Below, piece by piece: positions 1 to 7,355 of a stretch of DNA of 23,491 nt; positions within the stretch are counted from its first letter, which is position 1, and every line of letters begins with the position of its first letter. This DNA is from Gammaproteobacteria bacterium (GTDB taxonomy: Bacteria; Pseudomonadota; Gammaproteobacteria; Immundisolibacterales; Immundisolibacteraceae). The notes below the pieces were generated by a model. The model saw nothing but the letters and a program-made list of their open reading frames with translations, was not told the origin of the DNA and ran no database searches. Where the stretch lies: positions 1 through 23,491 of the forward strand of contig QNFC01000006.1 in NCBI GenBank assembly GCA_003645395.1, read 5' to 3'. Made by a program: the position numbers and the translations under genes.

Positions 1-374
1 AGCAGGTCGGTGAGCGGGTCGTGACTTAAATCCCGTGGTAGTGCGCGGTGTACTTCGGCGACAACCGCCTCTAGAGCGTGGGCGCCAGTTACCGCTAGCA
101 CTTGTGGGTGGGTCTGCTGAATCAGGTCAGCATCTTCTCCCAAACAGCCGGTGACAATCACTCGGCCGTTTTCGTTAATCGCTTCGCCGATTGCCTGCAG
201 CGACTCGGCCTTGGCCTCATCGATAAACCCGCAGGTGTTCACCACCACCAGGTCGGCGTTATCGTAGTCGTTGGCGGTCTGGTAACCCTCGCTGCGCAGC
301 TGGGTGATAATGCGCTCGGAGTCCACCAGCGCTTTGGGACAGCCGAGGCTGACGAAACCTACTTTTCCTGACAA
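1..374 (-). CDS. rimO: RimO, ribosomal protein S12 methylthiotransferase (5' part, runs off the window)
   Basis: Radical-SAM enzyme that methylthiolates the conserved aspartate of ribosomal protein S12 in the cytoplasm. About 124 N-terminal residues are present, covering the MTTase (UPF0004) domain. The three cysteines that bind the auxiliary 4Fe-4S cluster are visible in their contexts: SLGCPKALVDSER near residue 12, VVNTCGFIDEAK near 48, and VTGCLGEDADL near 82. The GFVSLGCPKxLVDSER and EAxxESLxAIGEAxNENG stretches are diagnostic of RimO rather than MiaB. The radical-SAM CxxxCxxC and TRAM domains lie beyond base 1. No ATG fits; the best start is TTG at 374-372, giving MSGKVGFVSL, although the frame stays open upstream, so the start is uncertain. 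It is divergent from the LEA-type lipoprotein gene, with about 110 bases shared for promoters. Confidence 0.9.
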   Translation of the reverse strand, partial: MSGKVGFVSLGCPKALVDSERIITQLRSEGYQTANDYDNADLVVVNTCGFIDEAKAESLQAIGEAINENGRVIVTGCLGEDADLIQQTHPQVLAVTGAHALEAVVAEVHRALPRDLSHDPLTDL

Positions 375-486
375 TAGAGTGATTCCGGAATTGTTGAGGT
401 GGGGGCTGGCAAGTTGCCAGCGGCCTATTTTAAGCTGGGACCGTACAGGTTGCGAGATAAACGCTCAAACGGGTGCCAGAGTGATT

Positions 487-999
487 ATGGTTGAACGAAT
501 TTTTAAGAGATGGAATGGGTGGTTACCTGGTCCTGGTTGGCGGGCGGTTCCTCTGCTATTGGCAGCGCTTCTGAGTGGGTGTGCCAGCATGAGCGGCGGG
601 TTGGAGCCGCCGATTGTTATCGTCGCTAATCTACAGCCGTTGCCCAGCGAGGGATTTGCCCCCCGATTTAGGGTGACACTGGATTTACAGAACCGTAACA
701 ATGAACCACTCGCGATCGCGGGGGTGGATTTTGACCTTGACGTGGACGGCCGGCGCTTTGCCAGTGGTGTCAGTGCAATGAATATAACCTTGCCACCGTT
801 GGGTCAGACGACTGCCGAGGTGGATATAACTGTGAGCGGTCTGAGCGTGGCCCGGCAGCTGTTTGACTGGCTGCAAACACCGCCGGAAGTGCTTAAATAC
901 GAAATTAGCGGTCACCTGCATTTGCAGCAGGGCTTACGGCGGCGCCTTGCCTTTAGCCGCGATGGTGAGTTACCACTCAATTTCGGGAGTCCAAAGTGA
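487..999 (+). CDS. LEA type 2 / WHy-domain lipoprotein
   Basis: Predicted lipoprotein of 170 residues. A basic N-terminus (residues 1-8) and a hydrophobic segment (about 20-30) lead to the lipobox LLSGC with Cys32 as the lipidated residue. The remainder resembles the LEA_2 (WHy) beta-sandwich: a VTLDLQNRNNEPLAIAGVDF stretch, a conserved VSxxNITLPPLGQTTAEV segment and a hydrophobic C-terminal strand. Members of this family are small lipoproteins or plant desiccation proteins of undefined biochemical role, so no substrate can be assigned. I chose ATG 487 because it places a standard signal peptide at the N-terminus; GTG 481 is possible. Longer frames starting near 304 would run antisense over rimO and are not credible. 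Its stop overlaps the start of the methyltransferase gene by four bases (GTGA), so the two are probably cotranscribed and translationally coupled. Confidence 0.8.
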   Translation: MVERIFKRWNGWLPGPGWRAVPLLLAALLSGCASMSGGLEPPIVIVANLQPLPSEGFAPRFRVTLDLQNRNNEPLAIAGVDFDLDVDGRRFASGVSAMNITLPPLGQTTAEVDITVSGLSVARQLFDWLQTPPEVLKYEISGHLHLQQGLRRRLAFSRDGELPLNFGSPK

Positions 1000-1643
1000 G
1001 CAGTTTTTACGAAGATAGGATTTTCCCAGTCATTCTTGACGTTGCCCTGCGCAAGCTGGCGCCAGATCGTCAGCGGGTGGTGAATAATCTGCGCGGGAAA
1101 GTGCTGGAAATTGGCGTAGGCACCGGCGCCAATCTGCCTCATTACCACCCGGATGTGGAGGTAGTGGGCATTGAGCCCGGCGCGGCGATGCTCAGCAAGG
1201 CGCAGCAACGTGCTGACCGGTTAACGAAAGAGAGGAGCACGAAAGCGCCGGTGCCGAAGGTCACGCTGCAGCAAGCAAGCGCCGAGGCATTGCCGTTTGC
1301 TGACCAGAGTTTTGATCAGGTGCTGATGTTTTTGGTGCTCTGCACGATTCCGGATTCTCGTCGTGCGGTGGCCGAGGCGGTGCGTGTGCTTAAGCCTGGT
1401 GGTGAAATGCACTTTTTTGAGCACGTTCGATCACCCGATGCCGGGGTTGCACTCTGGCAAGATCGCATTAACCCCCTGTGGCGTAAATTTGCCTGCGGTT
1501 GCCATTTGAACCGTCTAACCCATGGTCTGTTGAAGGAGCACGGATTGCAGGTTGTGATGCATGAGCAAGGCTATCATCCAGCGATGGGGCTGAAGGTTGC
1601 CAGCTACGTGGTTCAGGGCGTCGCCACTAAGCCGGCAGGCTAA
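996..1643 (+). CDS. Class I SAM-dependent methyltransferase (Methyltransf_11, METTL7-like)
   Basis: Cytosolic Rossmann-fold methyltransferase of 215 residues. Motif I is VLEIGVGTGANL (36-47). The acidic residue that holds the SAM ribose is Glu60 in VVGIEPG. The ASAEALPFADQSFD segment (95-107) and VLKPGGEMHFFEHV (131-144) are motifs typical of the UbiE/Methyltransf_11 group. The C-terminal part, with WRKFACGCHLNR near 162-173, recalls the GCxLxR segment of METTL7-type thiol/alkyl methyltransferases; this is a resemblance from memory, not a demonstrated orthology. The substrate is unknown. It starts with GTG inside the stop codon of the lipoprotein gene, so expression probably depends on that gene's translation. 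Confidence 0.85.
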   Translation: MSSFYEDRIFPVILDVALRKLAPDRQRVVNNLRGKVLEIGVGTGANLPHYHPDVEVVGIEPGAAMLSKAQQRADRLTKERSTKAPVPKVTLQQASAEALPFADQSFDQVLMFLVLCTIPDSRRAVAEAVRVLKPGGEMHFFEHVRSPDAGVALWQDRINPLWRKFACGCHLNRLTHGLLKEHGLQVVMHEQGYHPAMGLKVASYVVQGVATKPAG

Positions 1644-1839
1644 CTCGCGGCGGCGATGATTACACCTGCTTGGAGCGCTACCCTAATCAGGCCTGGCTGA
1701 GATACAATCCGCGCGATTTTAAATTGACGATCATTCAGTATTTATTTGCCTTTTCCTTAGGGGCATCCATCAACGCATAGTCGTGACTGAAATGGTTGGG
1801 TCGTCTTACCGCAATAACTGACCGCAGGAACAGGCCGCA

Positions 1840-3294
1840 GTGACTCCGATCAACAAAACCCAGCAAGATGAAGTTCTTCATGATTTCCAACAGCGTCAGG
1901 CTGCTGCAGAGCGAATGTTGCCGATTATTGGCTATTTGCAGCGCACCCACGGCATTTCCCTCGCAATTTACGGCCGGTCTATTAACGAAGTCTCCGCTGG
2001 CGATCTGCTCAAAGCTCACCGTTATATTCGCCAGCACGAGGATATAAGGGTATCGGCCCACGACAGTTTTCCTATTTTGCAGGCTCTGGTTGGTCTGGAG
2101 CCTAGTGCTGCCCGGATAGACCTGGGGAAACTGACCGTTGCTTATCTGAAGTCGGGTAAGGGACAGTCGCCGGAAGCGTTTGTTGCGGATCACCTGGGTG
2201 GCCTTGAAGCGCTGCGCAACAACGATCCGCGTGAGTCCAAAGATGTGGTGCTTTACGGCTTTGGTCGTATTGGCAGGCTACTGGCGCGTGAACTGGTGCT
2301 GGGTATTGGCAGCGGTGAGCAGTTACGCCTGCGGGCGATAGTGGTGCGTAAGCCCCGCGATGGCAGCAACGACCTTGAAAAACGCGCCAGCCTGCTGCGC
2401 CGTGACTCGGTGCATGGGCCGTTTAGCGGCACCATATCAGTGGATCATGAAAGTAATAGCCTTATCGTCAATGGCAATATCATCAGCCTGCTCTATGCCC
2501 AGAGCCCCGAAAATATTGACTATGCCGCGCTGGGTATCAAGGACCCACTGGTAGTGGATAACACCGGCATGTACCGTGATGTAGAGGCGCTTGGTAAACA
2601 TCTCGAAGCGGGTGCCAGTAAGGTGCTGCTGACGGCACCGGGCAAAGGCGAGATAAAAAATATCGTCTTCGGCGTCAACAGTGACGATATCGCCGGCGAA
2701 AAAATTATCTCCGCGGCGAGTTGCACCACTAATGCCATTACCCCTGTGCTCAAAGTGCTTAACGACGAATATGGCATAGAGGTAGGCCATATCGAGTCGG
2801 TACATTCCTACACCAATGATCAAAACCTGATTGATAACTATCATGAGGCTGATCGTCGTGGCCGGAGTGCGCCGCTGAATATGGTGCTCACCGAAACCGG
2901 TGCTGCCAAAGCGGTCTCCAAGGCACTACCAGTGCTGGCCGGCAAGCTCACTGGCAACGCGATTCGCGTGCCCACGCCCAATGTCTCCATGGCGATCATG
3001 AACCTGACCCTCGATGAAGCAACGGATAAAGAAAGCCTTAATCAGGTGTTGCGCGCCGGTGCCATGTCGGCAGCGCTGGCAGACCAGATTGACTACATGA
3101 CCAGCACTGAGCTGGTTTCTAGCGATCTGGTGGGTACTCGCCACGCGGGGATCGTCGATTCCACCGCAACGATCGTCAACGGCAAACATTGTGTCGTTTA
3201 TGTTTGGTATGACAATGAATTCGGCTACAGCTGTCAGGTGATCCGCGTAATGCAGGCAATGGCAGGCACAGAGTTGCCGATGTTTCCTGCATGA
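1840..3294 (+). CDS. gap: Glyceraldehyde-3-phosphate dehydrogenase, N-terminally extended type
   Basis: NAD(P)-dependent phosphorylating GAPDH interconverting glyceraldehyde-3-phosphate and 1,3-bisphosphoglycerate. The protein is 484 residues, about 150 longer than classical GAPDH (about 335). The first 135 or so residues are an extra, mostly helical region; the Rossmann domain then starts with VVLYGFGRIGR (136-146). The catalytic site is complete: SAASCTTNAITPV (291-303) with nucleophile Cys295, and His322 in IESVHSYTNDQ. The TGAAKAV motif (353-359), the NAIRVPTPNVS segment (373-383) and the terminal WYDNEFGYS (456-464) are standard. Such long forms are known in Pseudomonas, Shewanella and relatives and are often considered gluconeogenic. 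The start is GTG at 1840, with AGGA about 11 bases upstream. The mipZ-like gene follows after three bases, suggesting one transcript. Confidence 0.95.
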   Translation: MTPINKTQQDEVLHDFQQRQAAAERMLPIIGYLQRTHGISLAIYGRSINEVSAGDLLKAHRYIRQHEDIRVSAHDSFPILQALVGLEPSAARIDLGKLTVAYLKSGKGQSPEAFVADHLGGLEALRNNDPRESKDVVLYGFGRIGRLLARELVLGIGSGEQLRLRAIVVRKPRDGSNDLEKRASLLRRDSVHGPFSGTISVDHESNSLIVNGNIISLLYAQSPENIDYAALGIKDPLVVDNTGMYRDVEALGKHLEAGASKVLLTAPGKGEIKNIVFGVNSDDIAGEKIISAASCTTNAITPVLKVLNDEYGIEVGHIESVHSYTNDQNLIDNYHEADRRGRSAPLNMVLTETGAAKAVSKALPVLAGKLTGNAIRVPTPNVSMAIMNLTLDEATDKESLNQVLRAGAMSAALADQIDYMTSTELVSSDLVGTRHAGIVDSTATIVNGKHCVVYVWYDNEFGYSCQVIRVMQAMAGTELPMFPA

Positions 3295-3297
3295 TTA

Positions 3298-4161
3298 ATG
3301 CAGACGCGGGTCAATAGCACCATGACTGTTAGCGGTGCTGAGCAGGGAAGCCACTGCATTACTTTTGTTAACGAAAAGGGCGGTACAGGCAAATCGACGC
3401 TTGCGGTGCATTTACTCGTTTCGCTCCAGGCTCAGGGTCATGGGGTTGCAGCGGTAGACCTTGATACCCGCCAGCGCACGTTGAGTCGTTATCTACAAAA
3501 TCGACAGCAGTATCATCCGCAATTGCCAGCCGTCAAAGTAGTTGTGCCGCCGCCGTCAGAACTTGACAGCCGTGTTGAAGCGACTGAACAGGAGTGCGAC
3601 GAGCTGCGTGAGCTTGTCGGTGAGTTAGCTCGCGACCACGCTTTTGTAATCATTGACTGCCCCGGCAGTGACTCCCCTCGTAGTCGTCTGGCGATGACGT
3701 TAGCGAACACGCTGGTCACGCCGCTGAACGATAGTTTTATCGACCTTGATTTGCTTGGACAGGTAGAGCCTGAGGAATTTCAGGTAAAGCGGCTGAGTTT
3801 TTTCACCGAAACCGTCTGGCAGGCACGGCAGCAGAGGGCGTTGGCGAAGCTACCGGCGCTCGACTGGGTCATCGCCCGCAATCGGTTAACCATGCTTGAT
3901 GCCCGCAATAAGCGCCGAATGAATGCGGCGCTTGAAGACCTGCAGGGCAGGATGGCGTGCCGCTACGTGCCTGGGCTGGCTGAGAGGGTGATCTACCGTG
4001 AACTGTTTCCAGGCGGGTTGACGCTGGTTGATCTGGCTAATCCACAGTTACGTGGGGTATCGATGCCAAGAATGACCACTTCCCATCTGGCGGCGCGACA
4101 GGAGTTAAGAAACTTTATGGTGGCGTTGAATTTGCCGCTTGATGGGCCCGTATCGGGTTGA
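3298..4161 (+). CDS. mipZ: MipZ-like ParA/MinD-family ATPase (division-site positioning)
   Basis: P-loop ATPase of the MinD/ParA superfamily, 287 residues. The deviant Walker A is KGGTGKST (27-34), with the signature lysine Lys27. Further segments match Caulobacter crescentus MipZ closely as I remember it: VDLDTRQRTLSRYLQNR (53-69), TPLNDSFIDLDLLG (141-154), LDWVIARNRL (188-197), ARNKRRM (202-208), and RVIYRELFPGGLTLVDL (230-246). The C-terminal HLAARQELR (263-271) also matches. In alphaproteobacteria MipZ binds ParB and DNA and inhibits FtsZ assembly away from midcell. Here the partner genes are not in view, so that role is inferred. The start may be ATG 3298, three bases after the GAPDH stop, or ATG 3322, which removes eight residues and better matches the family N-terminus; neither has a good Shine-Dalgarno sequence. 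The gene is convergent with the LpoP-like gene, six bases apart. Confidence 0.87.
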   Translation: MQTRVNSTMTVSGAEQGSHCITFVNEKGGTGKSTLAVHLLVSLQAQGHGVAAVDLDTRQRTLSRYLQNRQQYHPQLPAVKVVVPPPSELDSRVEATEQECDELRELVGELARDHAFVIIDCPGSDSPRSRLAMTLANTLVTPLNDSFIDLDLLGQVEPEEFQVKRLSFFTETVWQARQQRALAKLPALDWVIARNRLTMLDARNKRRMNAALEDLQGRMACRYVPGLAERVIYRELFPGGLTLVDLANPQLRGVSMPRMTTSHLAARQELRNFMVALNLPLDGPVSG

Positions 4162-4167
4162 AAGCCA

Positions 4168-4701
4168 TCACATTCGCTCGCTCGCCGCGGCAATAAGGTC
4201 ACTATTTTTATTGCGTAGTTCGATATCGCTGCCTGCTAATACGCGGGATTTATTCGCCAATTGAATCGCCTGTTGCCACTCGCCCGCCGCAAACCTGACC
4301 TGGGCCAGTTCGTGCCACAGGTAAGGATCGTTCGGCGCAATCCTGAGTGCCCGTTCCAGCGTTGCTGCAGCTCGACTGGTATCACCAGCCTGTAGCTGCT
4401 CGCGGGCACTCGCGAGCAGCAGGTTGCTGGCGGGTTTACTGGTCGTTACGGGTGGCGGTGCCGGGGCCTGGGTGGGTTCGGGTAGCCCGGAGGTAGCTGG
4501 GGCCTGCGTGGGCTTGGGCCAGGAGCTCATTGGTGGCGGCGGTGGCGGTTCGACAGGTGGCAAGGCTGCTGGTGTGCCCTCATCGGCGGGGAACCTTGCC
4601 GGGGCGTAATCTACCCCGCAACTGCTGATAACCAGCGCTGCTAATGTAAAAAGGCTATTACGAATCAGTCGTGAAGCCAGGGAATATTGTCGAATAGCCA
4701 C
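4168..4701 (-). CDS. Proline-rich TPR lipoprotein, LpoP-like candidate activator of PBP1b
   Basis: Predicted outer-membrane lipoprotein of 177 residues. The signal peptide has basic residues at 4, 11 and 14, and the lipobox is LVISSC with Cys28. A flexible Pro/Ala/Thr-rich linker follows (about 38-90, including a run of seven residues almost all proline), then a TPR-type helical domain (about 93-160) with LLLASAREQLQAGDTSRAAA and ALRIAPNDPYLWHELAQV. The order lipobox, proline-rich tether, TPR is that of LpoP, the lipoprotein that activates PBP1b in Pseudomonas aeruginosa; the gene's position directly after mrcB supports this. The reading frame opens with GTG at 4701, 37 bases inside the mrcB coding region, with no clear Shine-Dalgarno sequence, so it may depend on translational coupling. 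A plain TPR lipoprotein with another role cannot be excluded. Confidence 0.75.
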   Translation of the reverse strand: MAIRQYSLASRLIRNSLFTLAALVISSCGVDYAPARFPADEGTPAALPPVEPPPPPPMSSWPKPTQAPATSGLPEPTQAPAPPPVTTSKPASNLLLASAREQLQAGDTSRAAATLERALRIAPNDPYLWHELAQVRFAAGEWQQAIQLANKSRVLAGSDIELRNKNSDLIAAASERM

Positions 4702-7250
4702 TCTAAAGGATTACCATCGTTATTTTGTTCAGGGAGGCTCGTTGCGGAGTCGGTGGAGGCTGCGCAGGTTGGCCCAAATGCGGGGGCAAATTCTGCCACG
4801 ACGGGGGTTCCATAACCACCACGGCAGTTTACTCCGACTGGCGCAGCAATGGCGGCTCCCCCTGGCCGGGTTTCTAGCCAGGTTATCTGATCATCGGTGG
4901 AGGGGGAATTGGCGGTTAGTGGCAGTTTCCCCATCACATCCGCCCAAACGGGTAATGCGCCGGTGGCCCCTTGTAAACCAGTCGGTTTGTTGTCATCACG
5001 ACCGACCCAGACGATTGCCGCGAAATTGCCACTGAAACCGGCCAGCCAGCTATCGCGTTCATCATCGGTTGTGCCGGTCTTAGCGGCAAGGTTCAGCGTA
5101 TTACCGAGACGCCGCTGCAACCCGCGTGCGGTGCCTCGGCGGACGACTTCCTGTAGAGACAATTGCAGCAATTTCACCGCGCGGGCATCGACTGTCTGTT
5201 CTAGCCGAAGTGGGTAACGGTTGAGGGCATTGTTACTGCGATCAGCCACGGACAATATCGCTCGTTGAGGGGTGTAAAAGCCCCCCGCAGCAATGGTCAG
5301 GTAGAGCTGATTAGCTTCTATCGGGCTCATGCCAATGGCGCCAAGCAGTAGTGAGGGCTGTTGCTGAACCGGTCGATTGAGACCAAGGTCTCTCAGGGTT
5401 TCAACGACGGTGGGTATCCCCAGGTCAAGGCCCAGGCGCACCGTGGGCACGTTCATCGAGTGCAGTAGCCCATCAAGCAAGGGTACTTCACCTTTAAATT
5501 TGCCGTTGTAGTTTTTGGGTTGCCAGGGCTCTTTACCACCGCGGTCGAGTGAAAAAGGCGCATCGATCAGTGGGGTGCTGAGGTTATAGCGTGCCGGTTG
5601 AGACAAAGCAGTCAGATAAACCGCTGGTTTTACCAGGGAGCCGATCGACCGTTTCGAATCGAGTGCACGGTTAAAACCTTCCTGGCGGGGTGATCGGCCG
5701 CCGACAATCGCCAGAACTTCACTACTGGCCACCGCCGAGATGACCATTGCGCCCTGTAGTTGATCGCCTGCGCCGGTCTGCTTGGCAAGCTTGTTGAGGC
5801 GGCTTTGTAGGCCCAGTTCGGCGACCTCCTGAATGGCTGGGTCGAGGGTAGAGAAAATGCGCAGTCCCTCGCTGAGTAATACCTCATCCGGGTAATCTCG
5901 CCGCAACTGGCGGCGCACCAGTTCCAGAAATGCCGGGTATCGCGATAGGCCAACTCGGGATTTTTCGGCTACGCCCAACGGTTTGGCCTGCAGAGCCTGG
6001 CTCTCTTCTGCAGAGATGGCTCCCTGGTCCGCCAGCACCTGCAGTACCAGATTGCGCCGAGCGAGCGCTTGTTGTGGGTGGCGGCGAGGGTGATACAGAG
6101 TGGGTGCTTTGACCATCCCCGCTAGCAGAGCTAACTGATCAACGCTGAGTTCTGCCAGCGGGCGGCCAAAAAACAGTTGGCTACCCTGGGCAAAACCGTG
6201 AATGGCTCGTTTTCCTGCTTGACCGAGAAAGACTTCGTTGAGGTAAGCCTCGAGAATTTCATCTTTGCTGTAGTGAAGCTCTAATAGCAGAGCCATGATC
6301 GCTTCGTTAGCTTTGCGTGCCAGCGAGCGTTGGGGCGACAGGTAGAAATTCTTTACCAGTTGCTGGGTAAGCGTGCTACCCCCCTGCACCGCTTTGCCGG
6401 CACGAATGTCGGCCCACAGGGCTCGGCCAATAGCCCGTGGTGATACTCCGTAGTGTTCATAGAATTGTCGGTCTTCCGTGGCTACCAGGGCATCAATTAG
6501 TGGTTGTGGCACCTGTGTCAGCGGTATTAGCACCCGATCTTCATTGCTGCTGGGGTAAAAACTGCCGATTAACAGAGGCTCTAGACGCAACAGGTCCACG
6601 GTTCCGCTGCCATTGTACGGCGTGATCAAGCCGACCTGGTTTGCATCAAACTCAATCATCACTCGCTGGGGCGGTTCGGTGCCATCGGCAAACTGGAAGC
6701 CACGACTGTGCAGCTCTACCCGCTGGCTTGATGCCGCATAGCTGCCAGGTTCTTTAGCGTCCGCGCCGCGCTGGTAGCCCTGACGGCTTAATTCAGCTAG
6801 CAGCTGGTCGTGGGTAGTTGATGCGCCAGCGTAAAGTTCCAGGGGTCGAGCGTAAACCCTCGCGGGCAAGGCCCAGCGCTTACCGGCAAATTTTTCCTGG
6901 ACGATAAGATCCAGGTGGCGAATGTAGAGACCTGACGAAACGACGAGGGCTCCTACAATAAGAAGGAGCCAGTGATGCTTGCGCGACTGGCGGCGGCGAG
7001 TTTTTCTAGCAGGTTTTTTCTTTTTTGTTCCTAGAAGTGCACTAATCCAGCTACGTTTTGGCGGTGGGCTGCGACGGGTTTTTCCAGCGGGCTTTTTCCT
7101 TTTTGCAGCCACAGTTTTCCCACTGCCTTTTGGTGGTGGGTTGCGACGGGTTTTTCCGGCCGGCTTTTTCTTTTTTGCAGCCGCAGTTGTCCCACTGCGG
7201 TTACGCGGTTGCCGACGTGTTTTGGTAGGGCTTTTGTTTTTAGCAGCCAA
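4665..7250 (-). CDS. mrcB: Penicillin-binding protein 1B, bifunctional glycosyltransferase/transpeptidase
   Basis: Class A PBP of 861 residues that polymerises and crosslinks peptidoglycan at the inner membrane. In order: a very basic cytoplasmic tail with three related segments (1-92); one transmembrane helix (about 94-110); a UB2H-like domain (about 125-210); GT51 glycosyltransferase with catalytic Glu259 in VATEDRQFYEHYG, QGGSTLTQQLVKNFYL (289-304) and EILEAYLNEVFLGQ (331-344); and the transpeptidase with SLVK (nucleophile Ser538), SMN (598-600) and KTGTT (724-728). All catalytic motifs are intact. The start is unusual: the first codon is TTG at 7250 with no Shine-Dalgarno sequence in front of it. 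A GTG start at residue 47 is the main alternative and would drop the first repeat. The 3' end overlaps the LpoP-like gene by 37 bases. Confidence 0.96.
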   Translation of the reverse strand: MAAKNKSPTKTRRQPRNRSGTTAAAKKKKPAGKTRRNPPPKGSGKTVAAKRKKPAGKTRRSPPPKRSWISALLGTKKKKPARKTRRRQSRKHHWLLLIVGALVVSSGLYIRHLDLIVQEKFAGKRWALPARVYARPLELYAGASTTHDQLLAELSRQGYQRGADAKEPGSYAASSQRVELHSRGFQFADGTEPPQRVMIEFDANQVGLITPYNGSGTVDLLRLEPLLIGSFYPSSNEDRVLIPLTQVPQPLIDALVATEDRQFYEHYGVSPRAIGRALWADIRAGKAVQGGSTLTQQLVKNFYLSPQRSLARKANEAIMALLLELHYSKDEILEAYLNEVFLGQAGKRAIHGFAQGSQLFFGRPLAELSVDQLALLAGMVKAPTLYHPRRHPQQALARRNLVLQVLADQGAISAEESQALQAKPLGVAEKSRVGLSRYPAFLELVRRQLRRDYPDEVLLSEGLRIFSTLDPAIQEVAELGLQSRLNKLAKQTGAGDQLQGAMVISAVASSEVLAIVGGRSPRQEGFNRALDSKRSIGSLVKPAVYLTALSQPARYNLSTPLIDAPFSLDRGGKEPWQPKNYNGKFKGEVPLLDGLLHSMNVPTVRLGLDLGIPTVVETLRDLGLNRPVQQQPSLLLGAIGMSPIEANQLYLTIAAGGFYTPQRAILSVADRSNNALNRYPLRLEQTVDARAVKLLQLSLQEVVRRGTARGLQRRLGNTLNLAAKTGTTDDERDSWLAGFSGNFAAIVWVGRDDNKPTGLQGATGALPVWADVMGKLPLTANSPSTDDQITWLETRPGGAAIAAPVGVNCRGGYGTPVVAEFAPAFGPTCAASTDSATSLPEQNNDGNPLEWLFDNIPWLHD
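6990..7175 (-). repeat. Tandem Lys/Arg-rich repeat encoding the PBP1b cytoplasmic tail
   Basis: Two consecutive, slightly diverged copies of a 72-base unit (24 residues) start at residues 26 and 50 of mrcB, followed after an insertion by a shorter third copy at 76-87. Each copy carries the core KKKKPAGKTRR or a near variant (KRKKPAGKTRR, KKKKPARKTRR). The first two copies are followed by a Pro-Pro-Pro-Lys segment. On the plus strand this appears as pyrimidine-rich blocks spaced 72 bases apart (for example GCGACGGG at 7071 and 7143). The similarity persists at DNA level, pointing to tandem duplication. Confidence 0.8.
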
Positions 7251-7270
7251 GAGGGGTCTACAAACGAGGA

Positions 7271-7301
7271 GCGGGCCGAATTACCGGGTAATTCGGCCCG
7301 C
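7271..7301 (-). terminator. Strong hairpin between the FKBP gene and mrcB (terminator or attenuator)
   Basis: A perfect 14-bp inverted repeat (GCGGGCCGAATTAC, three-base loop, then its complement) lies 54 bases after the FKBP stop codon and 20 bases before the mrcB start, in the direction of transcription. It lacks a clean T-run on either strand, so it is not a textbook intrinsic terminator. It may end or attenuate FKBP transcripts, protect their 3' ends, or influence mrcB translation, given its closeness to the TTG start. Confidence 0.6.
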
Positions 7302-7355
7302 AGTTGTGTATTGACTTAGTTTGCTTAGCTTCTAGCGGATACATGTATACCGAAA

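Noticed and set aside
304..486. Upstream extension of the LEA lipoprotein frame to 304
   Set aside because: It would run antisense across rimO and bury the signal peptide; a start at 487 gives a normal lipoprotein.
1644..1839. Promoter-like elements (TACAAT, TTGACG) before the GAPDH gene
   Set aside because: The boxes do not pair at a usual spacing with each other or with a convincing partner.
2437..2844. Long minus-strand frame inside the GAPDH gene
   Set aside because: Antisense shadow of a clearly conserved enzyme with no family features of its own.
6979..7314. Plus-strand open frame with repeated Phe/Leu-rich segments opposite the mrcB tail
   Set aside because: It is the antisense shadow of the Lys/Arg repeats; the hydrophobic runs come from reading AAA/AAG codons backwards.
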